DNA of 35,395 nt from Arthrobacter sp. Br18. GTDB lineage: Bacteria > Actinomycetota > Actinomycetes > Actinomycetales > Micrococcaceae. The stretch is from contig NZ_KI914893.1 of NCBI RefSeq assembly GCF_000520555.1, forward strand, positions 43,722-79,116, read 5' to 3'. Under the pieces are notes generated by a model. The model was not told where the DNA came from, ran no database searches, and saw nothing but the letters and a program-made list of their open reading frames with translations. A program made the position numbers and the translations under genes. Each line of letters begins with the position of its first letter. The first letter of the stretch is position 1. This document shows positions 1 through 7,871 of this stretch, piece after piece.

Positions 1-539
1 CCCTGCGGTTCGGCACCGGCCAGGCCCACCACCTCCAGTGCCCGGAAGACCTCGTGCTGGTAGTAGACGTAGGGGATGGTGCGTTCAAGGGCAGCGGCGT
101 CAGCGGTGCGGGTTCCCACGGTATGGCGAGCCTTCAGGTTCAGGAGGAACGGGTTGGAATTCCTGCCGCCGCCGTGCAGCTGGACAGCGAGGTCGAACTC
201 CTCCCGCACCATCCTTTCGAAGAAATCCTTCGCGGCGCGGTCGTCGGACTCACCGGGCCGCACACCTTCCGCATACGGGAGGATCTCCACCCGGTCGATG
301 GTGCCCGGTCGGTCCTTCAGCAGCGCGGCGTGGAGGGGAGTGCCCAGCAGGGTGATGAGGGCCTGCGGATAGGTGGCCCGGAGCGCCTCGACAGCGGGCA
401 GGGCGAACATGAGGTCTCCCAGCCCGCCGCCCCGCAGCACGGCGATGCGGCGCACCCCGCGAAACCGCTCGAGGACAGGGCCCACCAGCCTCGACCGTTC
501 GGCCGACCCGCCGAATTCCGCCCGGATTACCGAACCCAT
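1..539 (-). CDS. Glycosyltransferase family 9 (heptosyltransferase-like), N-terminal part
   Basis: The reading frame opens with ATG at 539 behind AGGAGG (about 6-nt spacer) and stays open for 179 codons to the left edge, so the C-terminal half lies outside the window. Residues 31-53 carry the family-9 opening: a hydrophobic strand, then GGGLGDLMFALPAVEAL, the Gly-rich loop of the GT-B N-terminal domain. Residues 105-130 (DFFERMVREEFDLAVQLHGGG) also suit the family. Such enzymes transfer heptose from ADP-heptose to a glycan acceptor at the inner membrane face. The divergent cluster to the right contains an HldE-like enzyme that would make such a donor, which supports the reading. The sugar and the acceptor cannot be told from sequence. 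Confidence 0.8.
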   Translation of the reverse strand, partial: MGSVIRAEFGGSAERSRLVGPVLERFRGVRRIAVLRGGGLGDLMFALPAVEALRATYPQALITLLGTPLHAALLKDRPGTIDRVEILPYAEGVRPGESDDRAAKDFFERMVREEFDLAVQLHGGGRNSNPFLLNLKARHTVGTRTADAAALERTIPYVYYQHEVFRALEVVGLAGAEPQ

Positions 540-778
540 GAATCCCTCCTGAAACGTGTTGCGAAGCTGCGTCCTTCCTGACATCCTAAGCCTGCTGATG
601 AAAGTGGAGGGCTGCCGCGCCCGGAACCGGAATCCCTGAAAAGGCAGTGTCGGGTGTGTAAACGGGAGCAGTGCTGGGTACTGGAAGAACAGCCGGGCCC
701 GCCGGCGCCGCGCTTAGAATGCCATCGGTCCAGAAGCCATCGGTCCAGAAGCAATCGGTTCAGAAGCTGAGGAGCACA
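540..778. other. Divergent intergenic region with 15-bp repeats
   Basis: It separates the minus-strand glycosyltransferase from the aldehyde dehydrogenase. TAGAAT at 715-720 could be a -10 box for the rightward genes; no good -35 is visible. Three 15-bp repeats (722-766) fill the space just before the ribosome site GAGGAG (769-774). Confidence 0.5.
722..766 (+). repeat. Three tandem 15-bp repeats before aldehyde dehydrogenase
   Basis: The unit CCATCGGTCCAGAAG is present twice exactly (722-736, 737-751) and a third time with two changes (752-766). If translation started at ATG 719 instead of 779, the units would encode PSVQK, PSVQK, QSVQK at the N terminus. Confidence 0.9.
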
Positions 779-2188
779 ATGTCCACCCACCCGGGTCTCA
801 TGCAGGACCATCCCGTCATCGAGGAAACTCTCACCATCACCGACCCGCGTGACGGCAGCGAGGTCGGAACGGTGCAGTGCGCCGGCGAGGAACAGGTCAC
901 AGCCGCAGTCTCACGCGCCCGCGGTGCGCAGCCGGGATGGGCCGGAACCGATCCTGCGGTACGGGGAAGCATGCTGCGGGACGCTGCGGAGGCCCTTCGG
1001 GCAGGCGCCGGGCCACTGGCGACGCTGAACAGCCGCGAAACCGGGCGTCCGTTCGATGAGGCGCTCGCCGGCGTCCTGGCGGGCGTGTCGACCCTTGAGC
1101 AGTACGCCGAACTCGGCCCCCTGCAGCGCGGACTCAGCCTCCGCGGGTCCGTGCTCGCTGCCAACTATACGGTGACGGAACCCCGCGGCGTCGCCGCCCT
1201 CCTCACGCCCTGGAATGATCCTGTCGCCGTGGCCGCCGGGCTCATCGGAGCTGCCCTGGTGACGGGCAATACGGTGATCCACAAGCCGAGCGAACGGTGC
1301 CCGCACCTGGGAATCCTGCTGGGCGAAATCCTTGTCCCCTGCTTTCCGGGCGGCGTCTTCTCGACCCTCACGGGTGGTTCCGGCGTCGGCCGGCTCATCA
1401 CCTCGGCGAGCGACGTCGACGTCCTCGCGCACGTGGGCTCAAGCGCCGCGGGCTCAGCCATCGCACAGGCCGCCTCGCTCACCGGAAGCCACGTGATCCG
1501 GGAGAACGGCGGCAACGATCCGCTGCTCGTCGACGCCGACGTGGACCCTGTGTGGGCCGCGGCGCAGGCCGCCGTCGGTGCGTTCAGCAACAGCGGGCAG
1601 ATCTGCACGTCCGTGGAGCGGATCTACGTGCACCGCGCCATCGCCGAGCCGTTCACGGCAGCCCTGGCAGCCGAGGCGCAACGGCGGAACAGCAGCGGGA
1701 TTCTGGCTCCGCTCGTCGACCGGAAATTGCGCGACGCCGTGCATGCGCAGGTCACCGAGGCCGTCTCCTTCGGGGCCCGGTGCGTGGAGGGAGGCGTTCT
1801 TCCGGAGAGCAGCGGCGCCTCCTATCCCGCCACCGTGCTGCTCGACTGCACCGAGGTCATGACGGTGATGACGAACGAGACGTTCGGCCCCGTGGCATCC
1901 GTGACGGTCGTGGACAGCTTCGACGAGGGTCTGCACCTTGCGGCGTCGGGACCCTACGGGCTCGCTGCTTCGGTTCTCACCGGCAGCATCGCCTCCGCAC
2001 AGCGCGCCATCGCGATCCTGCCCGTCGGTACGGTCAAGGTCAACGCCGTCTTCGGGGGAGCACCGGGAGGCTCGGCGCAGCCGCGCGGCATCAGCGGGGC
2101 AGGCTTCGGATACGGGCCGGAACTGCTCGACGAGTTCACCCTCGTCAAGGTGGTCCATATCGGCAGCCCTGGAGTCGGGGGAGCCTGA
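779..2188 (+). CDS. Aldehyde dehydrogenase family protein
   Basis: NAD(P)-dependent oxidation of an aldehyde to an acid is the family reaction. The 469-aa product has the expected landmarks: TPWNDP (NAD-binding/oxyanion region), HKPSE with the cofactor-binding lysine, GSSAAG in place of GSTEVG, the catalytic glutamate in RENGG (usually ELGG), the nucleophile cysteine in SNSGQICTS, and NETFGPV. The start at 779 is chosen because GAGGAG ends 4 nt before it and the family N terminus fits; an in-frame ATG at 719 would add three PSVQK-type repeats. The stop overlaps the next start by one base (TGATG), so it is co-translated with the heptose kinase gene, hinting at a role in the same sugar pathway, though its substrate is unknown. 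Confidence 0.88.
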   Translation: MSTHPGLMQDHPVIEETLTITDPRDGSEVGTVQCAGEEQVTAAVSRARGAQPGWAGTDPAVRGSMLRDAAEALRAGAGPLATLNSRETGRPFDEALAGVLAGVSTLEQYAELGPLQRGLSLRGSVLAANYTVTEPRGVAALLTPWNDPVAVAAGLIGAALVTGNTVIHKPSERCPHLGILLGEILVPCFPGGVFSTLTGGSGVGRLITSASDVDVLAHVGSSAAGSAIAQAASLTGSHVIRENGGNDPLLVDADVDPVWAAAQAAVGAFSNSGQICTSVERIYVHRAIAEPFTAALAAEAQRRNSSGILAPLVDRKLRDAVHAQVTEAVSFGARCVEGGVLPESSGASYPATVLLDCTEVMTVMTNETFGPVASVTVVDSFDEGLHLAASGPYGLAASVLTGSIASAQRAIAILPVGTVKVNAVFGGAPGGSAQPRGISGAGFGYGPELLDEFTLVKVVHIGSPGVGGA

Positions 2189-3687
2189 TGAGCGGCTTGG
2201 GCGACGTCCGAGGGCTCGCGGGCTGGGTGCCGCAACGGATCGCCGAGGTCGCCCCCGCTGTCACGGTGGTGGGTGACGTCATGCTCGACGGCTGGTGGAC
2301 CGGAAGCATCGAGCGCTTCTGCCGTGAGGCTCCCGCACCGGTGGTGGATGTCCAGCGCCGCGAGTACGCGGCCGGCGGGGCGGCCAACACCGCGGTCAAC
2401 CTCGCTGCCCTCGGCGCGCGGGTGCGGATCTGCGGGCTGACGGGGAACGACGACGCCGGGCGCCGCCTTCGCTCGATCCTCACCGACGCCGGCGTCGACG
2501 TGACGGGGCTCGTGGCGGACGATTCCGTGCGCACCACCACGAAGTACCGGATTGTGGGCGGGGACCAGGTCATGCTCCGGCTCGACGACACCCCGGAAAG
2601 CATCCCGGATGCAGCGGCACACCGGGTTGCCGGCACCGTCGCAGCGGCAACGGCCGGGTGTGATGCCGTCGTGGTGTGCGACTACGGCACCGGGGCGGTG
2701 CGCGGACCGGTGCGCAGCGCACTGCTGGGGATGAACCCGCCGCCGTTGACCGTGGTCGATTCGCATGATCCTGCCGTGTGGGCAGACCTCCGCCCCGACA
2801 TCGTGACGCCGAATGCCGAGGAGGCCTCCCGTGTCCTCGATCGCAGGCTCGACACCGGGAGCGACCGCGCCGCGACCGTGCAGGCGCGACGCAGCGAACT
2901 ACTCGCCGCTACCGGGGCCTCCGCGGTCGTGGTGACTCTCGACCGCGACGGAACCGTACTGCTCGGCAAGGACTCCGAAGAACACCGGACATGGGCTCGG
3001 CCGGCGGTGGAGAGGCAGGCCTCCGGCGCGGGTGACACCTTCGTGGCCTGCCTCACCGCGGCGCGGGCCGCGGGCCTGCCCCTGGCGACGAGCCTCGATC
3101 TTGCACAGGCGGCGGCCGACGTCGTGGTCCACCGGCCCGGGACGTCCGTGTGCTCGACGGAGGATCTCGCCGCCCACCTGGACAGTTTCACCGACACGGC
3201 CCTCAGTGAGGAGGAGCTCGCCCGGCGTATCCAGCGGGATCGGGAGGCAGGGCGCCGGGTCGTGCTGACGAACGGGTGCTTCGACGTCCTGCACCGCGGG
3301 CACACCCGGTACCTCAACCAGGCCAAGCAGCTGGGCGACGTGCTGGTGGTGGCACTCAACGACGACGCGAGCGTCCGCAGGCTGAAGGGCGCGGACCGGC
3401 CGATCAATGCGCTCGCTGACCGGGCCGGGGTGATTGCCGCGCTGAGCTGCGTCGACTACGTGACCGTTTTCGCCACCGACACGCCCATTCCCCTGATCGA
3501 GGCGCTGCGTCCCGACATCTACGCGAAGGGCGGCGACTACTCGGCGCAGATGCTCGAGGAGACGCCCGTCGTCGAAGCCTTCGGCGGGATCGTCCGCATC
3601 CTCGACTACGTGCCCGAACGCTCCACGACTGCGGTGCTGCGGAAGATCCGGACCTCGGCCGAACCAATGGCGGAGGGCACCCCGTGA
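2188..3687 (+). CDS. hldE: Bifunctional D-beta-D-heptose 7-phosphate kinase / 1-phosphate adenylyltransferase
   Basis: In the known pathway HldE phosphorylates heptose 7-phosphate at C1 and, after a separate phosphatase step, adenylylates the 1-phosphate to ADP-heptose. The 499-aa product shows both domains in the usual order. The N-terminal PfkB-type kinase has GDVMLD (residues 29-34), GGAANTAVNLAALGA (63-77) and SGAGDT (279-284; D283 catalytic base). The C-terminal nucleotidyltransferase has TNGCFDVLHRGH (361-372) with the HxxH signature and ERSTT near the end, like ISTT. It overlaps the gene before by 1 nt and the gene after by 4 nt (GTGA), so the three are one translation unit. The partner isomerase (GmhA) and phosphatase (GmhB) are not in the window. 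Sugar specificity (heptose against another sugar) is inferred from the fusion. Confidence 0.88.
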   Translation: MSGLGDVRGLAGWVPQRIAEVAPAVTVVGDVMLDGWWTGSIERFCREAPAPVVDVQRREYAAGGAANTAVNLAALGARVRICGLTGNDDAGRRLRSILTDAGVDVTGLVADDSVRTTTKYRIVGGDQVMLRLDDTPESIPDAAAHRVAGTVAAATAGCDAVVVCDYGTGAVRGPVRSALLGMNPPPLTVVDSHDPAVWADLRPDIVTPNAEEASRVLDRRLDTGSDRAATVQARRSELLAATGASAVVVTLDRDGTVLLGKDSEEHRTWARPAVERQASGAGDTFVACLTAARAAGLPLATSLDLAQAAADVVVHRPGTSVCSTEDLAAHLDSFTDTALSEEELARRIQRDREAGRRVVLTNGCFDVLHRGHTRYLNQAKQLGDVLVVALNDDASVRRLKGADRPINALADRAGVIAALSCVDYVTVFATDTPIPLIEALRPDIYAKGGDYSAQMLEETPVVEAFGGIVRILDYVPERSTTAVLRKIRTSAEPMAEGTP

Positions 3688-4550
3688 CGCGCTGGTCCGG
3701 GACGTGGGGGCTCCCCATGCCGGACGTGGAGCCGGAGATCGACGTCCTCATCCCCTCCTTCCTGCGCTCGGCGGAACTGGCCGTGACGCTGGCGGGGCTC
3801 GCGGCGCAGGACGGCGTCGACTTTCGGGTGATCGTCAGCGACCAGACGGAGGACGAACCGGCCTATGCCCAACCCGCCGTGCAGGCGATGGTCCGGGTGC
3901 TGCGCGCACAGGGAACCCAGGTGCTCCTTGAACGGCATCTCCCTCGGCGCGGCCTTGCCGAACACCGCAGTTTTCTTCTCGGCCTGTCAGCCGCCCCCTT
4001 CGTCCTCTTCCTCGACAACGACGTCTGGCTTGAGCCCGGCACCCTTGGGCGCCTCTGCTCCGCACTTCGGAGCGCGGGGTGCGGCTTCATTGGTTCCGCA
4101 GTGCAGGGGTTGTCCTACCTCGACGATGTGCGCCCCTCCGAGCGCGTGCAGCTCGAGTTCTGGGAGGGCGGGGAAGTGCTTCCCGAGCGCATCCGCGCGG
4201 ACGCCGAGGACTTTGCTCGGTGGAAGCTGCACAATGCCGCGAATCTTGCGCATGCGGCGCGGGATCTCCAGCTCGACCCCGGTTCCTGGCTGCTCTACAA
4301 GGTTGCCTGGGTCGGCGGCTGCGTCCTGTTCGATCGTGAGGCACTGGTGAACTGCGGGGGATTCGGTTTCTGGGAAGACCTGCCGGAAGCGCACGCCGGC
4401 GAGGACGTGGCCGCGCAATGGCGCGTAATGGAACGCTACGGCGGAGCAGGAATCCTTCCCTCGGGTGCTGTGCACCTCGAATCGCCCACTACGGTCACCG
4501 ACCGTGACACAGACGCTGCTTCGGTTGTCCATGGGCAGACGGAGCAGTGA
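3684..4550 (+). CDS. Glycosyltransferase family 2
   Basis: The 288-aa product is a GT-A fold enzyme that should transfer a sugar from a nucleotide donor. Near the N terminus is DVLIPSFLRS, then LFLDNDVWLEP with the DxD-type metal/donor motif (DND), WVGGCVLFDREAL, and GEDVAAQWRV holding the ED pair expected near the catalytic base. No membrane segment is seen. The start GTG at 3684 overlaps the HldE stop in GTGA; an internal ATG at 3719 directly before DVEPEIDVLIPSF is a good alternative (276 aa). Coupling to HldE and the divergent family-9 glycosyltransferase suggests the two transferases act on one glycan. Confidence 0.85.
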   Translation: MTRWSGTWGLPMPDVEPEIDVLIPSFLRSAELAVTLAGLAAQDGVDFRVIVSDQTEDEPAYAQPAVQAMVRVLRAQGTQVLLERHLPRRGLAEHRSFLLGLSAAPFVLFLDNDVWLEPGTLGRLCSALRSAGCGFIGSAVQGLSYLDDVRPSERVQLEFWEGGEVLPERIRADAEDFARWKLHNAANLAHAARDLQLDPGSWLLYKVAWVGGCVLFDREALVNCGGFGFWEDLPEAHAGEDVAAQWRVMERYGGAGILPSGAVHLESPTTVTDRDTDAASVVHGQTEQ

Positions 4551-4585
4551 GTGCAAGGAATAGCCCCAAGAGAAGGATGGAACAC

Positions 4586-4774
4586 ATGACAGATCCGAGC
4601 CCCATCGACATCCAGAAGGCACTGGGCGGCATCGACTACCCGGTATCCAAGGAGAACCTGGTCAAGCACGCCGAAGGATCCGGAGCCGACTCCTCGGTGA
4701 TGGAGACCCTGAACAACCTCCCGGACCGCCAGTACGATTCGCCGACGGACGTCAACAAGGAAGCCTCGAAGTAG
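4586..4774 (+). CDS. DUF2795 domain protein
   Basis: The 62-aa acidic protein matches the DUF2795 pattern: PIDIQKALGGIDYPVSKENL, then HAEGSGADSSVMETLNNLPDRQY, the usual DxPxxKxxLxxHA...LPDRxY layout of these small actinobacterial proteins. Function is unknown; a nucleic-acid or stress role is only speculation. The start at 4586 is preferred because AAGGA (4573-4577) is 8 nt upstream. The gene stands alone 35 bp after the glycosyltransferase. Confidence 0.8.
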   Translation: MTDPSPIDIQKALGGIDYPVSKENLVKHAEGSGADSSVMETLNNLPDRQYDSPTDVNKEASK

Positions 4775-4786
4775 GAACCCGTCCGG

Positions 4787-4825
4787 GGAGGAGCGGGGAA
4801 GCAGGCCGGACCGGCCGGCTCCTCC
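4787..4825. terminator. Candidate bidirectional terminator
   Basis: GGAGGAGC (4787-4794) pairs with GCTCCTCC (4818-4825), with GGCC repeats inside the loop. It lies between convergent genes. No T-tract follows on either side. Confidence 0.4.
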
Positions 4826-4856
4826 GTTCCTCATCCGGTGGCGATCCTCGTGGGCG

Positions 4857-5273
4857 TCAAGCGGCCGGGCCCGCGATGTTGACCATCCAGTGGACTCCGA
4901 ACCGATCGACACACATGCCGAAGCTGTCGCCCCACGGTGCCTGCATCAGCGGTTCCACGACCGTACCGCTGTCGGACAGTTTGTCCCAGTAGCCCCGCAG
5001 CTCCTGTTCATCGTCGCCGCTAAGCGACAGTGAATGGTTGGTGCCCACCGTCAGGTCCACGCTGTTGGGAGTGTCTGCTGCCATGAGAACCATGCCGTGG
5101 GGTGTGGTGAGTTCGGCGTGCATGAGCTTGTCCTGCTCGGCCGGGTCCTCACTGACGTCGTACGCCGCGTAGGTGTCCTTCGTGAGTTTGCCGCCGAAAA
5201 CTGACTGGTAGAACTCCATGGCGGGAGCGGCGGTGTCGCGGAAGCTGAGGTAGGAATTGAGGCGGGTGACCAT
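4857..5273 (-). CDS. VOC superfamily protein (PhnB-like glyoxalase fold)
   Basis: The 138-aa product begins MVTRLNSYLSFRDTAAPAME and continues FYQSVFGGKL, the standard PhnB-like opening, and ends with QAPWGDSFGMCVDRFGVHWM, also typical. Members have the betaalphabetabetabeta fold seen in glyoxalases and bleomycin-resistance proteins, but PhnB-like members mostly have no assigned reaction. I chose ATG at 5273 because the family starts there and GGAG lies about 8 nt upstream; an upstream in-frame ATG at 5318 would add 15 residues unlike the family. It is the last gene of a minus-strand trio, about 60 bp after the cupin gene. Confidence 0.82.
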   Translation of the reverse strand: MVTRLNSYLSFRDTAAPAMEFYQSVFGGKLTKDTYAAYDVSEDPAEQDKLMHAELTTPHGMVLMAADTPNSVDLTVGTNHSLSLSGDDEQELRGYWDKLSDSGTVVEPLMQAPWGDSFGMCVDRFGVHWMVNIAGPAA

Positions 5274-5333
5274 CGTGGCGCTCCATTTCTCCGGGATGCT
5301 CCGATTATGGTCCTCCATAGCCCCCCAGGGAAG

Positions 5334-5729
5334 CTATCCCGTGTCTGTTTCCACTTCCAGGAACTGGTAGTCGATGTCATCAAATTTATCGGCTGCCAGC
5401 GCGTAGAAGAAGCGCAGCGTTTCGCTTCCGGTATTCCGAATTCCGTGAATCGCGTTTCCCCGGATATATACACTGGATCCGGCAGCAACGTCCTGTTCCA
5501 CGCCGCTCACGGTGACGACACCCCGCCCCTCCAGGACGTAATAGGTTTCAGGAGGAAAATGCCGGTGAAGTGCCAGGAGGCCTCCCACCGGAAGCCTGGC
5601 CGTGCCCGTCACGAAGGAGTCGGTGCCCGGAGTGTCGCCGAGGAGGGTCCGGAAACCGATGTTCCCACGCAGCGGGTCGTTCCAGCGCTCCTCCTCGACG
5701 TTCCCCTCGTCCCTGAAGAAAGCGTCCAT
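5334..5729 (-). CDS. Cupin domain protein
   Basis: The 131-aa product is a single cupin barrel. The first motif reads HRHFPPETYYVLEGRGVVTV (H, H, E and G in their usual places) and the second SSVYIRGNAIHGIRNTG supplies the last histidine, so a metal site is likely. No second domain is present. The start lies 6 nt after the stop of the upstream gene and the ribosome site is weak, so it is probably translationally coupled to it. The substrate is not predictable; such small cupins include isomerases, dioxygenases and binding proteins. Confidence 0.82.
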   Translation of the reverse strand: MDAFFRDEGNVEEERWNDPLRGNIGFRTLLGDTPGTDSFVTGTARLPVGGLLALHRHFPPETYYVLEGRGVVTVSGVEQDVAAGSSVYIRGNAIHGIRNTGSETLRFFYALAADKFDDIDYQFLEVETDTG

Positions 5730-5735
5730 CGGAAC

Positions 5736-6446
5736 TCAGGCCTGTGCCTTCTCGGGCCCCGTACCGAGCATGCGTGCCACCTTCTCCTCAAGGGAGGCGA
5801 TGGTGGCGTCGGGAAGGACGATCAGCCCGTCGAGTTCCCGTCGCGCCCGCCTGTAGGCCGTCTGGCGTTCCGCGGGGGTTGCCGCCTCATCGACGGCGAC
5901 CGTCACGAGCTTCCGCGCGGTCGTCAACCTCTGGCGTTCGGCGCCGCTGAAGGCTGTGTCCTTCAGGCGGTGGGCTTCGGACTCCGCCACGCGGAATGCC
6001 ACGTCGAAATCGTTGACCGCATTCCGGTACTCGGCGAGCCGGTTTCGCGAAAGCTCATCGGAGTCCGCCGGCCGCAGCGCGTCTGCCTCGCGCTTCGCGC
6101 GGAGGAAGGCGACGGTCAGCGGCTCCCGCACGTCGGTCATGATGGGGTAGTCGATGAGCTTCGCGGCGTCGAGTTCGTAGTCGAGCCAGCGCTTGTTGAC
6201 GGCGTCATGCGCTGTCAGCAGAGTCTCGATCTCGCCGCTACGTGCCTGCTCGACGGCCACGCCCTGGTGCTTGAGCCGATAGAGCTCGACCTTGCGCTGA
6301 TGCCGCCGCTCGCTTGCCTTGGACCAGGAACTTCCCCAGGCAGCGAAGACGCCGCTCAACGGAAAGACAAGCCACCAGTAGCTGCCGAGGAAATCGAAAA
6401 GGGGCTCCACGCATCCATGGTAGTGCGCGGGTGTTCGTTGCACCAC
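5736..6446 (-). CDS. Membrane-anchored helical protein, function unknown
   Basis: I do not recognise a named family. The product (236 aa from GTG 6446) has one hydrophobic segment near its N terminus, about residues 16-37 (LFDFLGSYWWLVFPLSGVFAAW), then a basic stretch (SKASERRHQRKVELYRLKH). The rest is charged and rich in Glu, Arg and Ala, so probably a long cytoplasmic helical or coiled-coil region. An internal GTG at 6410, giving VEPLFDFLG at the N terminus (224 aa), is a plausible alternative start because it places the membrane segment first. It leads a minus-strand unit with the cupin and VOC genes. Confidence 0.7.
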   Translation of the reverse strand: MVQRTPAHYHGCVEPLFDFLGSYWWLVFPLSGVFAAWGSSWSKASERRHQRKVELYRLKHQGVAVEQARSGEIETLLTAHDAVNKRWLDYELDAAKLIDYPIMTDVREPLTVAFLRAKREADALRPADSDELSRNRLAEYRNAVNDFDVAFRVAESEAHRLKDTAFSGAERQRLTTARKLVTVAVDEAATPAERQTAYRRARRELDGLIVLPDATIASLEEKVARMLGTGPEKAQA

Positions 6447-6516
6447 CGAGGCATCACCGGTCTCCGTACGCCGTGGTTTCTCCGGTGATCCGGCAAATGA
6501 CCCCTGTAAACCGTTC

Positions 6517-6546
6517 TCGACAGCTGTCCTACCCCGGTGCTAGACA
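6517..6546 (+). promoter_or_regulatory. Candidate promoter of the LLM oxidoreductase (leaderless)
   Basis: TCGACA (6517-6522) and TAGACA (6541-6546) are 18 bp apart. The -10 ends 6 nt before ATG 6553, so transcription would begin at or near the start codon. No Shine-Dalgarno sequence is present. Confidence 0.4.
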
Positions 6547-6552
6547 TTTCTC

Positions 6553-7506
6553 ATGCCCATCATCGGTTTCCATGCCTCGCACGAGCAGATCTCGCCGGCC
6601 CAGCTTCTCCGGGACGTCCAACATGCCGAGTCGGCAGGCTTTCAGGCGGCCATGTGTTCGGACCACTTCGAGCCGTGGTCTCCATCCCAGGGTCACGCGG
6701 GGTATGCCTGGACCTGGCTCGGCGCGGCCCTTGCCACGACGAACCTCCGCTTCGGCGTCGTCACGGCTCCAGGCCAGCGGTACCACCCGGCGATCACGGC
6801 CCAGGCGACAGCCACGCTGTCCGCCATGTTCCCGGAGCGGTTCTGGGCGGCCCTTGGCAGCGGCCAGAACATGAACGAGCGCATCACCGGTGATCCCTGG
6901 CCAGAGAAAGCTGTCCGCCAGCAACGCCTTGAAGAGTGTGTGGACGTTATCCGCCGCCTGCATGCGGGCGAGGAGGTGACCCACCGCGGGCTGGTGACGG
7001 TTGAGCGCGCCAGGCTGTGGGATCTGCCGGAGGCGCCGCCCGCCCTGATCGGACCGGTGATGTCGGTGGAGACGGCACGCCGTGCGGCAACGTGGGCGGA
7101 CGGGGTAATCACCACCAACCAGGACCATGACACCCTCCGGAAGCTGTTGGGTGCCTATCGGGATGAAGGGGGCCGCGGCAAGGCCGTGCTCCAGGTCCAT
7201 CTCAGCTGGGCGGAATCCGACGCCGACGCCGACGCGATCGCCTACGACCAGTGGCGTACCAACTCCGTGGGGCCACCCCTGACGTGGGACGTCGCCACCG
7301 CACAGGACTTCGATGCTCTGGCGGACAGCAAGGAAATCACGCGGGAACAGGTGCGGGAGGCGGTCAATGTCTCAAGCAATCCGGCCCGGCATGCCCAGTG
7401 GCTCCATGAATACGCAGAACTCGGCTTCGACGAGTTGTATCTCCACCATGTGGGCCAGGACCAACGCGGCTTCATCGATACCTTCGGCAGCGACGTCCTG
7501 CCTTAG
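6553..7506 (+). CDS. LLM-class flavin oxidoreductase (TIGR03885-like, non-F420)
   Basis: The 317-aa product has the TIM-barrel pattern of the luciferase-like group: MPIIGFHASHEQISPAQLL at the first strand, AGFQAAMCSDHFEPWSPSQG, LRFGVVTAPGQRYHPAI and PERFWAALGSGQNMNE. These phrases match the TIGR03885 subfamily, thought to use FMN and not F420. Members often sit alone; the natural substrate is unknown. The start ATG has no ribosome site but a -10-like box 6 nt upstream, in keeping with leaderless translation. It diverges from the membrane-anchored protein gene. Confidence 0.85.
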   Translation: MPIIGFHASHEQISPAQLLRDVQHAESAGFQAAMCSDHFEPWSPSQGHAGYAWTWLGAALATTNLRFGVVTAPGQRYHPAITAQATATLSAMFPERFWAALGSGQNMNERITGDPWPEKAVRQQRLEECVDVIRRLHAGEEVTHRGLVTVERARLWDLPEAPPALIGPVMSVETARRAATWADGVITTNQDHDTLRKLLGAYRDEGGRGKAVLQVHLSWAESDADADAIAYDQWRTNSVGPPLTWDVATAQDFDALADSKEITREQVREAVNVSSNPARHAQWLHEYAELGFDELYLHHVGQDQRGFIDTFGSDVLP

Positions 7507-7871
7507 CTGCGGAACGCCTGACAGCAACGCTCATCTTCACGTAACGCCGCAGAGAACGACGATCGTGCCCGCATCACCGGTGCGATTGCCGTTGTCCACG
7601 TCGAACGTCGTCCACCGGTGCGATTGTCACTGTTACAGGCGTCGTTATCGAGCGCGATTGTCGTTGTCCGAGGTGACAGCCGCATGGCATGCCACGAGTC
7701 CGTCGGCACGGAGGACTGCCGCCGACGGTCCTGCGGCTCGGTGAGCCACGTGGGATCACCTATCCCATTTGTATCTTCAGTAACAGGCATTCCTCGGCTA
7801 TGCTTCCGGCGGGGACTGCATAGGCCTCCCCATCAATTCCCACCCGGTGGGAACGAGCTTTAAGGATGCGC
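7507..7871. other. Intergenic region with direct repeats and a palindrome
   Basis: No convincing gene is seen on either strand. It holds three related segments around CGATTG (7575-7597, 7613-7635, 7650-7670) and a perfect 8-bp inverted repeat (7837-7853) just before the LGFP-protein start. A shorter hairpin CTATGC...GCATAG lies near 7798-7822. Confidence 0.6.
7837..7853. promoter_or_regulatory. Inverted repeat upstream of LGFP protein, possible operator
   Basis: TTCCCACC and GGTGGGAA are perfect 8-bp arms around a single base. The site is 18 bp before the start codon at 7872, where a bound repressor or an RNA hairpin would affect expression. No matching known operator is recognised. Confidence 0.45.
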
